Shown: one piece after another, positions 31,701 to 38,899 of the stretch
Layout: each line of letters begins with the position of its first letter
How positions within the stretch are numbered: the first letter of the stretch is position 1
Assembly (NCBI RefSeq): GCF_000712975.1
Contig: NZ_JHQL01000003.1
Location: forward strand, 248,001-312,000
Direction: 5' to 3'
DNA length: 64,000 nucleotides
From: Vreelandella neptunia
GTDB taxonomy: Bacteria; Pseudomonadota; Gammaproteobacteria; Pseudomonadales; Halomonadaceae
Made by a program: the position numbers and the translations under genes
The notes under the pieces: model-generated
What the model was told of the DNA's origin: nothing
Database searches by the model: none
What the model saw: the letters and a program-made list of their open reading frames with translations, nothing else

Positions 31701-32373
31701 CGCCAAGTGCCACTACGCTGCCGTTGCCATCACCGAAGAGCTGTACTTCCAGATGGCGGGCACTAGCAATATAGGCTTCGAGAAACACGCCACCATCGCC
31801 AAAGTTACGCTCGCTCAGGCCTTTTACCGAATCAAAGGCGCGCTCAAGTTCGGCGGGGGTTTGGCATATCTGCATACCAATACCACCACCGCCTGCGGTG
31901 GATTTGAGCATCACAGGATAGCCAATTTGCTCGGCGTTGCTAAGGGCGTCGTCAATGCTTGAGAGCAGCGCTGAGCCGGGTACCAACGGTACTCCAGCCT
32001 GCTTGGCAATGGCGCGGGCTTGGTGCTTTAAACCGAACTGCTCAATCTGCTCCGCGGTAGGGCCTAAAAAGATTAGCCCAGCGGCGTCGCAGGCGGTAAT
32101 AAAACGCGTGTTTTCAGACAGAAAACCATAGCCGGGATGCACCGCTTGGGCACCGCTTTGCTTGGCAATGGCGATCAGCTTGTCGATGTTGAGATAGGTA
32201 TCGCAAGCCGGGCCCGCGCCAAGCGAATAGGCTTCATCGGCCTGGTGGACGTAGGGGGCGTCGCGGTCGGCATCGGCATAAACCACCACGCTGCCAACAT
32301 TCAGTGCTTTTAGCGTGCGTAAAATGCGTGCGGCAATAGCACCGCGATTGGCAATAAGTACTTTGCTAAACAT
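28756..32373 (-). CDS. Biotin-dependent guanidine carboxylase (urea carboxylase family)
   Basis: A 1205-residue enzyme. Biotin carboxylase domain (about 1-450) starts [17 protein letters not shown] and has the ATP-grasp loop [11 protein letters not shown] and [15 protein letters not shown]. The carboxyltransferase region (about 455-1110, KipI/KipA-like) contains [33 protein letters not shown] and [22 protein letters not shown]. The C-terminal biotin carrier has [10 protein letters not shown]. The riboswitch and the deiminase pair argue that guanidine, not urea, is the main substrate. The frame opens at 32424, but MFSKVL at 32373 matches the family. The ribosome-binding site is weak and two hairpins lie just upstream. 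Confidence 0.93.
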   Translation of the reverse strand: [1205 protein letters not shown]

Positions 32374-32395
32374 GTGAGGTTGCCTGCAAACAAGG

Positions 32396-32440
32396 GCGGG
32401 TCGTCCCGCAGGTTGTTTGGCCATCTAGGGTCGTCCCTAG
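32396..32440 (-). repeat. Twin hairpins with identical tetraloops between UAAP2 and the carboxylase
   Basis: Two perfect inverted repeats 15 bases apart. GCGGG/CCCGC (32396-32409) and CTAGGG/CCCTAG (32425-32440) both enclose TCGT on the plus strand, ACGA in the minus-strand transcript. They fill most of the gap before the carboxylase start and lack a U-tract, so they look like RNA-processing or stability elements rather than terminators. Confidence 0.6.
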
Positions 32441-32450
32441 GGCGAGTCGC

Positions 32451-33089
32451 TTACTGCCAAACCAACAGCTCAATGGGCGTGGGGTTGTAGCCGTTGCAGG
32501 GGTTGTTGAGCTGGGGGCAGTTGGAGACCAGCACAATGACATCCATCTCAGCGACCATCTCAACGTATTTGCCTGGTGCGGAGATACCATCTTCAAAGGT
32601 CAGTTTGCCGTCAGCGGTAACGGGCACGTTCATAAAAAAGTTGATGTTGTGAGTGATGTCCCGCTTGGTCAGGCCGTATTCTGGAAAGTTGGCAATGGCC
32701 TGCATCCAGTTGTCTCGGCAGGAGTGCATGTGGCGTTTTTCCAGATCGTAGCGCACGGTATTGCTTTCGCTGGCGCAGGCGCCGCCTAAGGTGTCGTGGC
32801 GACCGCAGGTGTCGGCGGTAATGGTTAGCATGCCTCGCCCTTCGCTCGACATGAGTGTGGTGCCAGCGGTGAGGTAGACCGCACCCTGTTCGCGCACGGT
32901 GTCCATAGCGCTATAGCGCTCGCTGGTATCTTCAGCGCTAAAAAATAGCGTGTCGGCGGCCTGGTTGCCTTCTAGGTCGAGAATGCGCAGGGTTTGGCCG
33001 CGCTTCACGGTACCAATGTAATGGTCGCCTGCGTTGACCGTGGTGCGGGTTAAGGCGTTTTCGGGGCGCAGAGTGCTTTCAATAATCAT
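32451..33089 (-). CDS. Urea-amidolyase-associated protein 2 (carboxyguanidine deiminase subunit)
   Basis: A 212-residue protein of the UAAP2 family (DUF1989-type fold). Family text: [23 protein letters not shown] near the N-terminus, then [36 protein letters not shown] and [24 protein letters not shown]. The conserved Cys and His residues likely bind zinc. With its partner UAAP1 it corresponds to CgdA/CgdB, which hydrolyse carboxyguanidine to allophanate; I do not assign which letter it is. It follows UAAP1 by 14 bases and precedes the carboxylase. Confidence 0.88.
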   Translation of the reverse strand: MIIESTLRPENALTRTTVNAGDHYIGTVKRGQTLRILDLEGNQAADTLFFSAEDTSERYSAMDTVREQGAVYLTAGTTLMSSEGRGMLTITADTCGRHDTLGGACASESNTVRYDLEKRHMHSCRDNWMQAIANFPEYGLTKRDITHNINFFMNVPVTADGKLTFEDGISAPGKYVEMVAEMDVIVLVSNCPQLNNPCNGYNPTPIELLVWQ

Positions 33090-33103
33090 TGGGCGTTTCC
33101 CCT

Positions 33104-33826
33104 CTATAGGCCGAGGTGGTAAAGGCGGTTATTGGCAAAGCCGCGTGCGTTTTCGGGGCGTGACACGTAGCAAGGGTCATCTTCTGTGGGCGGTTCGGCG
33201 GTGCCGAGTGCGATGTCTACACCGCGACGGGGGTAGTTGGCGCTGGGGTCAAGTGGGTGGGGGCAGGTGTGAAGCAGTACCAGCGTGTCCATCTCCATGC
33301 GCAGTGTGACGCGACTACCTGGCTGGCAGTGGCCGCTGATATAGCGCAGTTTTCCCTCATCGTCGCTCTCTACCCGGGAAAAGAGATTAAGGTTGGCGGC
33401 CATATCCCGACGGCCCAGCCCGTACTTGGCGAGTTCTACTAAAAAGGCGTCAAAGCCGGTGCGGGTCCAGTCGTTGTGCGCCTGCTGATAGCTCACCGGT
33501 TGCCAGCCCTTCTTTAACAGATGATGGGGCATTAGGTTACCGCCGACGCTGTCATGCCAACCCAGGCTGTCTTGCGTAATAGAGGCAAAAATACGCCCCA
33601 TATCCGAGTAAAGGCAGTGCCCTTGGGTAAGCTTAAAGGTGTGCTGACACTTCAAGGTGTCGGGCAAATTTAGCCGTTCCAACAGGTTTTCCGGGTTGTA
33701 GCATAAAAGCCCCACGTTACTGTCGGCCTGTTGAGCGGTTAGGGTGAGCGTGGTACCCCGGCGCAGGCGCAGCGACCAGTGATGCCCACCGGGTAAAACA
33801 GTGGTGTAATGAGCGTCGTTCTTCAT
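33104..33826 (-). CDS. Urea-amidolyase-associated protein 1 (carboxyguanidine deiminase subunit)
   Basis: A 240-residue UAAP1-family paralogue of the next gene, with the parallel features [54 protein letters not shown] and [16 protein letters not shown]. The paired paralogues always travel with guanidine/urea carboxylases and are the two subunits of carboxyguanidine deiminase in characterised systems. Its start overlaps the end of the ABC ATPase gene (ATGA), tying transport and catabolism translationally. Confidence 0.88.
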   Translation of the reverse strand: MKNDAHYTTVLPGGHHWSLRLRRGTTLTLTAQQADSNVGLLCYNPENLLERLNLPDTLKCQHTFKLTQGHCLYSDMGRIFASITQDSLGWHDSVGGNLMPHHLLKKGWQPVSYQQAHNDWTRTGFDAFLVELAKYGLGRRDMAANLNLFSRVESDDEGKLRYISGHCQPGSRVTLRMEMDTLVLLHTCPHPLDPSANYPRRGVDIALGTAEPPTEDDPCYVSRPENARGFANNRLYHLGL

Positions 33827-34617
33827 AGCAGCGTCTCCTGGGTGTGGGTTTGCAGGCCGCCTTGTTGCAGCGCTTCTTTGAGAGCGGTTGAAGGGCGGTC
33901 TCGGGAGATAGGCAAGTCATAGGTAATCGTGGCACCAAACGCTTCTGGGGCTTGGGGGTCGTGGCGGGTTTTGTCGAATACCCACAGCCGGGTGCCTAGT
34001 TCAAAGGCTTCTTTAAGGTCGTGAGTGATCATAAAAATCGTGAGCTGCTGCTCTTGCCACAAGCGGTTGATGAGCCCGTGCATGTCCTGGCGAATACCTG
34101 GGTCAAGCGCGCCAAAAGGTTCATCGAGTAATAAAATGCGTGGCCGCATCATCAGCGCTTGAGCGATGGCTAAGCGCTGCTGCATACCGCCGGAAAGCTC
34201 GTGGGGGTATTTGTTTAACGCGTGGCTCAGGCCAACTTCGTCGATGCGAGCGCGTGCCTTTTCAATAGCGCGGCGTTTGGCGGCACCAAAGCTTTTACCC
34301 AATAACTTGGCGCTGTGTAGCTCGTCGGCAATCATGACGTTGCCAAGCACGGTGAGATGGGGAAAGACAGAATATTTCTGAAAAACAACGCCTCGGTCGG
34401 GGCCTGGCTCGTTGGGAATGGGCTTATCATCCAGCATTAAGCTGCCCCGCGACGTTGCTTCTGTGCCCAGCAGCATTTTAAGAAAGGTGGTTTTCCCGCA
34501 GCCAGAGGCACCGACCAGGGTGACGAACTCTCCAGGCTCGACGCTAAAATTAAGATTTTCGAGCACCACATGGTTACCGTAGTGCTTCTCTAGCCGTTTG
34601 GCAGCGAGCAGGCTCAT
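33823..34617 (-). CDS. ABC transporter ATPase, guanidine/urea-type importer
   Basis: A 264-residue ATPase of the SsuB/TauB type. Walker A GASGCGKTTFLK (near residue 35), signature LSGGMQQRLAIA, Walker B ILLLDEPFGALDPG and the switch His in MITHDLKEA are all intact. It overlaps the permease gene upstream and the UAAP1 gene downstream, both by ATGA. It would energise import of the guanidine-related substrate captured by the binding protein at 35502-36590. Confidence 0.93.
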   Translation of the reverse strand: MSLLAAKRLEKHYGNHVVLENLNFSVEPGEFVTLVGASGCGKTTFLKMLLGTEATSRGSLMLDDKPIPNEPGPDRGVVFQKYSVFPHLTVLGNVMIADELHSAKLLGKSFGAAKRRAIEKARARIDEVGLSHALNKYPHELSGGMQQRLAIAQALMMRPRILLLDEPFGALDPGIRQDMHGLINRLWQEQQLTIFMITHDLKEAFELGTRLWVFDKTRHDPQAPEAFGATITYDLPISRDRPSTALKEALQQGGLQTHTQETLL

Positions 34618-35441
34618 GATTTATCTCCTTCACCTGCGTGGTACCAGGGAAAGGCTATGCGCGACACCCAGGCCAGCAGTTGGTCAAGCAGAAAGGCCAG
34701 CAGCGTTATCCACGCTACGTAGGGCAGAATGACGTCCATGGAGAGGTAGCGACGGACCAGAAAAATGCGGTAGCCAAGGCCTTCTTGTGCAGCAATCGCT
34801 TCGGCGGCGATCAGAAAGAGCCAGGCGGTGCCCAGCGCCAAGCGGGTCGCGTTGAGCAGGCGCGGCGTCAGCTGAGGCAGTAACACTCTTAACAGCACCT
34901 GCCAGGAACTGGCACCCAGAGTTTGCGCTTTAATTAACTGTTCATCGGGTAGCCGTAAAGCGTGGCCCTGAAGGTCACGAATAAGAAAGGGCGTTACCCC
35001 AATCACGATCAGCGCAATTTTAGCGGCCTCGCCGGTACCAAAGGCAATAAACAGAATGGGCAGGATGGCCATCGGCGGAATCAGTGAGGCGACGGTGACC
35101 AAGGGCGAAAGTTTGGCTCTCACGATGGGTAGACCGCCGTTCAAGATGCCCACAATTAAGCCAATCAACGCACTGATACCAACACCAATCACAATGCGTT
35201 CCAGGCTGGCAAAGGTGTCTGTCCACAGCACAATCTGGCCGGTGCGAACGTTCTCAGCAGTGGCTAAGTGGTAAAAGGAGCTCGCCATCGTTGAAGGCGT
35301 GGGCAGTAGGCGGTCGTTGGGGTTTTCCGCCAGTCTTGCGTTGGAGAGGCTCATATAGAGCATCGCCAGTAGCAAAAAAGGCAGTAAGCCTAAAAGCCAG
35401 CGGCTACCCCGTGAGGGCGTTAGGTTAATTAATCGCTTCAT
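34614..35441 (-). CDS. ABC transporter permease, guanidine/urea-type importer
   Basis: About 275 residues with six predicted membrane segments. The EAA loop that contacts the ATPase is seen as EQLIKAQTLGASSWQVLLRVLLPQLTPRLLNA (about 180-211), of the SsuC/TauC type. ATG 35441 is chosen; the frame also offers GTG at 35453. The gene is 60 bases after the binding protein and overlaps the ATPase gene by ATGA. Confidence 0.92.
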   Translation of the reverse strand: MKRLINLTPSRGSRWLLGLLPFLLLAMLYMSLSNARLAENPNDRLLPTPSTMASSFYHLATAENVRTGQIVLWTDTFASLERIVIGVGISALIGLIVGILNGGLPIVRAKLSPLVTVASLIPPMAILPILFIAFGTGEAAKIALIVIGVTPFLIRDLQGHALRLPDEQLIKAQTLGASSWQVLLRVLLPQLTPRLLNATRLALGTAWLFLIAAEAIAAQEGLGYRIFLVRRYLSMDVILPYVAWITLLAFLLDQLLAWVSRIAFPWYHAGEGDKS

Positions 35442-35501
35442 GGCGGTGTCCACACAAAATGAGAGCGGGGGGAGTGGCGCTCGCCACTCCCATGACGCGT
35501 A

Positions 35502-36590
35502 TTACTGAGCGTCGAGATATGCTTGGGTAAAGCTTGGGTCAAAGCGCAGCTTTACATTGCTCTCATCGCCAAAAGTACCGGCGGGGGTGGTAATGCCGAC
35601 TACACCAGCATTGGGTGCCATATCGCCGAGTAGGCCATGGGTAAAGCTAAACTCGGCTACTCGCTCCATCGTATCGAGCAACTCGGGGCTTTCCATGAGT
35701 TCGATGGCTTGTGCAGGATCGGTATACAGGTATGTGGCCGCAAGCTGTTGCCGGTAGCCTTCGACGTTAGTGCCTGCCGCATCCGCCATGATGGTGAGCG
35801 CATGTTCATCATCAGCTTCAATCAAGCCCATGACTTCATACCAAGCGCCGACTAGTGCATGGCCAAGCGACGGGTTATCCGCCAGGGTTTGGGTGTTGAC
35901 GACCATCATGTCGAGAATCTCCCCAGGAATTTCCGCTGAGGTATACACCACGTGGCTGTCAGGCATGTCAGCAATAGCGCTTAACTGCGGGTTCCAGGCG
36001 GCCACTGCCTCCGTGGTGCTGCTGGAAAACAGCCCCACAATGTCAGCATCTGACGTGTTGACCGTTTCAATGTCGCGTTCGGTAAGGCCGACACTTTCAA
36101 GGGCGCGAGCAAGGAAGTAATGGGAAACGCTAAACTGGACAAGGTTAACCCGGCGACCTTCAATGTCGGCGAGGTCATCGCTGCCTTTTAGCACAATGCC
36201 ATCGTTACCGTTTGAGTAGTCGTTAATAATGAGTGCGGTAGAGTCGACGCCGCTGGCAGAGGGGATCGTCAGTGCGTCCATATTCGTCATCGCACAGCCG
36301 TCAACGTTACCCGAGGTAAATTGATTGATCGACTCGACATAGTCGTTGACTTGCACCACATCGATACTTATGCCGTATTCGTCGGCCCACCTATCCACTA
36401 CGCCTTCAACGTCGGCATAGGCCCAGGGCATCCAGCCGGCATAAATAGACCAGCAAACGCTGAATTCATCGCGCTCTTGAGCCTGGGCGGGCGTGACCGT
36501 CATCGGAGAGGTAAGGCTAGCAGCCAGAAGAGCGGCAGGTAGCGAAGCGAACGGTAAGTTTTTTAGAGAAATACGAGAGAGACGGGTCAT
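35502..36590 (-). CDS. ABC transporter substrate-binding protein, guanidine/urea-type importer
   Basis: A 362-residue periplasmic protein. It has a signal peptide (about 1-37, cleavage near TPAQAQ) and an NMT1/SsuA-like type II binding fold with VCWSIYAGWMPWAYAD, VQVNDYVESINQFTSGNVDGCAMTNMDAL and IEGRRVNLVQFSVSHYFLARALE. Family members are linked to urea carboxylase operons. It is the first gene of the operon: the ribosome-binding site GGAGG is 5 bases from ATG 36590 and the guanidine-I riboswitch lies just upstream. A guanidine ligand is inferred from that context. Confidence 0.9.
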   Translation of the reverse strand: MTRLSRISLKNLPFASLPAALLAASLTSPMTVTPAQAQERDEFSVCWSIYAGWMPWAYADVEGVVDRWADEYGISIDVVQVNDYVESINQFTSGNVDGCAMTNMDALTIPSASGVDSTALIINDYSNGNDGIVLKGSDDLADIEGRRVNLVQFSVSHYFLARALESVGLTERDIETVNTSDADIVGLFSSSTTEAVAAWNPQLSAIADMPDSHVVYTSAEIPGEILDMMVVNTQTLADNPSLGHALVGAWYEVMGLIEADDEHALTIMADAAGTNVEGYRQQLAATYLYTDPAQAIELMESPELLDTMERVAEFSFTHGLLGDMAPNAGVVGITTPAGTFGDESNVKLRFDPSFTQAYLDAQ

Positions 36591-36608
36591 AGAAGCCTCC
36601 AGCGGCTA

Positions 36609-36656
36609 GAAGAAAAACTCGGGGGCGTCGGCGCATGGCTGCACCTTATCCTCCCG
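36609..36656 (-). terminator. Riboswitch expression platform, candidate intrinsic terminator
   Basis: On the minus strand CGGG (36656-36653, inside the conserved riboswitch end) can pair with CCCG (36623-36620). An inner GGTGC (36645-36641) can pair with GCGCC (36634-36630), and TTTTT follows at 36617-36613. Forming this hairpin would consume the conserved GCCCGGGAGG of the aptamer, as expected for a transcriptional switch turned on by guanidine. Pairing was worked out by eye. Confidence 0.5.
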
Positions 36657-36780
36657 GGCTTTTGTCCCGCCGTGTAACCTTGCTTTACCGCTTTCAATCA
36701 GTAAGTGCAAGGTCGATTGCTCTTGGACCAGTCACGTCATCAGGGGCAGAACATTGATGGCGTCGGAACCCTAGCGATCT
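36648..36780 (-). promoter_or_regulatory. Guanidine-I (ykkC) riboswitch
   Basis: Read on the minus strand, the conserved ykkC blocks occur in order: CTAGGGTTCCG (36774-36764), GGTCCAAGAG (36729-36720), a P3 stem formed by ACCTTGC and GCAAGGT, ACGGCGGGAC (36673-36664) and AAAAGCCCGGGAGG (36663-36650). This order and these strings are diagnostic of the guanidine-I class, which turns genes on when guanidine binds. It lies directly upstream of the ABC binding-protein gene and so controls the nine-gene operon down to 25135. Confidence 0.93.
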
Positions 36781-36824
36781 ATTGGAAACTCAATTGTGTG
36801 GCAGCCTACGCAGCCGATACCCCG

Positions 36825-36856
36825 TTTATTACCTATCTACTTTATTACCTATCTAC
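36825..36856. repeat. Perfect 16-bp tandem repeat upstream of the riboswitch
   Basis: TTTATTACCTATCTAC occurs twice in immediate succession (36825-36840 and 36841-36856), followed by a decayed third start TTTGTTACTTATATAT. It sits about 45 bases upstream of the riboswitch, in the AT-rich region that must hold the guanidine operon promoter. Confidence 0.85.
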
Positions 36857-37072
36857 TTTGTTACTTATATATAGAAAGCAAAATTGCGGCCGATTAGGTT
36901 TAATGCTTTTGATTTCATAAAGTTGGCTGGAATTGGTGCTCGCCCTGGCAGTAGGGCTGCCGCGTTAGCTGCTTGGTGATGGTGCGCGTGAGGCGATTAT
37001 TGCACCGATTTAACACGCGTGTGTTTTGTCGTAAGCGCCCTTGCTGGGGGCTATTGGGCGCGAACGTGGGTA
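36857..37072. other. Intergenic stretch between guanidine operon promoter region and epmB
   Basis: This is the remainder of the only gene-free region over 300 bases (36591-37072). Besides the riboswitch and tandem repeat described separately, I see an AT-rich segment to about 36920, then GC-richer sequence with a GCGCCC...GGGCGC inverted repeat (37038-37064) lacking a T-tract. No tRNA, convincing gene or mobile element was found in it. Confidence 0.5.
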
Positions 37073-38095
37073 TCAAAGCGGTGTCTTGCTGGCTCTGCCG
37101 GGCACTTCGCGCACCAAGCGGGGCATTAAGAAGCCGGGCAAGTGTTCAAGCAACTGGTTAACGAGCGTTTTAGCTTCTGAATCGGGAACATCAAAGTGGG
37201 CGGCGCCTTGTACGGGGTCGACCACATGCAGGTAGTAAGGCAGCACCCCCGCGTCAAAAAGGCGCTCAGAGAGTGCTGCCAGGGTGCTAACGTTATCGTT
37301 GATGCCTCGTAGCAACACGCTTTGGTTTAGCAGTGTGACGCCTACCTGCTTTAAGCGAGCACAGGCATCAACGACCGCTTGGTCTATTTCGTTGGGGTGG
37401 TTGATATGCAGTACGACCACTTTTTGTAAGCGGGTGTTTGCGAGCCAATCCAATAACGCGTTATCAACACGGTCCGGTATGACGACGGGTAGCCGCGTAT
37501 GTATGCGCAGCCGCTTAAGATGCACAATACTGTCGAGCTGCTCGACAAGCCACGCTAACTGGCGGTCGCTGGCAGCCAGTGGATCGCCACCAGAGAGTAT
37601 GGCTTCCTGGATAGTGTTGTCGGCTTGCAGATAGTCAAGCGCGGCGTGCCACTGGCTTCTGGAAGGCGAGCTTTCGCTATAGGGAAAGTGGCGACGAAAA
37701 CAGTAGCGGCAGTTAATCGCACAGGCTGGACTGGCGATTAGCAGTACGCGGTTTGCATACTTATGAATCAGCCCTTTCACGGGTTGATGATCAGCTTCTT
37801 CAAGGGGATCAGTAACGTAACCGGGTGGGGTTAGCGTTTCATCGCCAAGGGGTAGCACTTGGCGCAGCAGCGGGTCATCCGGTGCGTTAGGGGGGATACG
37901 CGCCAGATAAGCTTCAGGCACACAGATCTCAAACAGCTGATGGCCTGCATCGGCGCCAGCTAACCACTGATCGCTCAAGCCTAGGCGTTGACAAAGGACA
38001 GCAGGGTCGCGGATTGCTCGGGAAAGCTGCTGTTGCCATGAGGCAGTCGGCTGGCCTGAGGTGTGCTGACCAGCAATAATGATGTTCTCCTGCAA
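37073..38095 (-). CDS. epmB: EF-P beta-lysylation protein EpmB (lysine 2,3-aminomutase family)
   Basis: A radical-SAM, PLP-dependent enzyme of about 340 residues that converts (S)-alpha-lysine to (R)-beta-lysine for EF-P modification. The cluster motif CAINCRYCFRRHFPY, the ILSGGDPLAASD segment, LRIHTRLPVVIP and the C-terminal SKTPL are typical. The frame opens with ATG at 38119, but a TTG at 38095 sits 6 bases after a strong AAGGAGG (38108-38102). I therefore take TTG as the start; it also fits the family length. The gene is divergent from efp. Confidence 0.94.
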   Translation of the reverse strand: MQENIIIAGQHTSGQPTASWQQQLSRAIRDPAVLCQRLGLSDQWLAGADAGHQLFEICVPEAYLARIPPNAPDDPLLRQVLPLGDETLTPPGYVTDPLEEADHQPVKGLIHKYANRVLLIASPACAINCRYCFRRHFPYSESSPSRSQWHAALDYLQADNTIQEAILSGGDPLAASDRQLAWLVEQLDSIVHLKRLRIHTRLPVVIPDRVDNALLDWLANTRLQKVVVLHINHPNEIDQAVVDACARLKQVGVTLLNQSVLLRGINDNVSTLAALSERLFDAGVLPYYLHVVDPVQGAAHFDVPDSEAKTLVNQLLEHLPGFLMPRLVREVPGRASKTPL

Positions 38096-38199
38096 AAAAG
38101 TCCTCCTTCGGGTTATCATGCGCGCACTTATTCAAAGAACGATCTAGCGAAGCGTGGCTTCGCGCATTACGCTACTGAAATAAAACATTGAGAGGCATT

Positions 38200-38766
38200 A
38201 TGGCGAACTATTCTACCAATGAATTCAAAGGCGGTCTGAAAGTAATGCTCGATGGCGACCCCTGCTCAATCGTTGAGAACGAGCTGGTTAAACCAGGTAA
38301 GGGCCAAGCGTTTAACCGCGTTAAGCTGCGTAACCTGATGACCGGTCGTGTCGGTGAGCGGACGTTTAAGTCTGGTGACTCGCTGGAAGGGGCTGATGTC
38401 ATGGATTTAGAGATGGAATATCTCTACACCGATGGTGACATGTGGTATTTCATGAAGACCGATGGTTCCTTCGAGCAGTACGCTGTTGAAAAGAAAGCCT
38501 TGGGTGATACTGCAAAATGGCTTAAGGAGCAGGTGCCTTATATTATTACCCTGTGGAACGATAAGGCGATTTCCGTGACGCCGCCCAACTTCATTGAACT
38601 GGAAGTGGTTGAGACTGACCCAGGTTTGAAAGGTGATACTGCCCAGGGTGGTTCCAAGCCTGCAACGCTGTCATCGGGTGCTGTGGTGCGCGTACCGCTG
38701 TTTATCAATCAGGGCGAAGTGCTGAAAATCGATACGCGCTCTGGTGACTATGTTTCTAGAGCGTAA
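38200..38766 (+). CDS. efp: Translation elongation factor P
   Basis: A 188-residue factor that rescues ribosomes stalled at polyproline. The modified lysine lies at the tip of domain I in [16 protein letters not shown], matching Lys34 of E. coli [35 protein letters not shown] and the C-terminal [13 protein letters not shown] are conserved. ATG 38200 (MANYSTNEF) is chosen, with GAGAGG upstream. It sits between epmB (divergent) and epmA (same strand), so substrate and two modification enzymes are together. A 17-bp triplication covers its last codons. Confidence 0.97.
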   Translation: MANYSTNEFKGGLKVMLDGDPCSIVENELVKPGKGQAFNRVKLRNLMTGRVGERTFKSGDSLEGADVMDLEMEYLYTDGDMWYFMKTDGSFEQYAVEKKALGDTAKWLKEQVPYIITLWNDKAISVTPPNFIELEVVETDPGLKGDTAQGGSKPATLSSGAVVRVPLFINQGEVLKIDTRSGDYVSRA

Positions 38767-38802
38767 GTGTTTCTAAAGCATAAGCGTTTCTAGAGCATAA
38801 GC
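38752..38802 (+). repeat. 17-bp tandem triplication over the efp stop codon
   Basis: Three units, 38752-38768, 38769-38785 and 38786-38802, each a version of GTTTCTAGAGCATAAGC with one to three differences. The first contains the last efp codons and the stop, so extra copies lie in the 3' UTR. Confidence 0.85.
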
Positions 38803-38851
38803 GCTGTTTGAATGTCCGGTGGTAAGTTAGCCGCCAACGCAACTGTTTTAT

Positions 38852-38884
38852 AAAGCCACGCGATGACACGCGTGGCTTTATAAC
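38852..38884 (+). terminator. Terminator after efp
   Basis: AAAGCCACGCG (38852-38862) pairs perfectly with CGCGTGGCTTT (38869-38879) around a 6-base loop. The T-rich end is short (CTTTATA). It separates efp from epmA, whose start is 21 bases further, so epmA may be partly read through. Confidence 0.75.
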
Positions 38885-38899
38885 GTTAGGAGAGAGTCA

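Noticed and set aside
36781-36900. A sigma 70 or sigma 54 promoter for the guanidine operon on the minus strand
   Set aside because: TTGCTT and TATATA are present but no pair has acceptable spacing, and GG/GC pairs are 11 rather than 10 bases apart; not supportable by eye.
37014-37030. ACACGCGTGT palindrome followed by TTTTG as a plus-strand terminator
   Set aside because: It has no loop and no plus-strand gene upstream that would need it.
36930-37072. Plus-strand translation giving GDGAREAIIAPI-like text that might be a gene remnant
   Set aside because: Stops interrupt it every 10-20 codons, and its last part is simply antisense to the end of epmB; no family was recognised.
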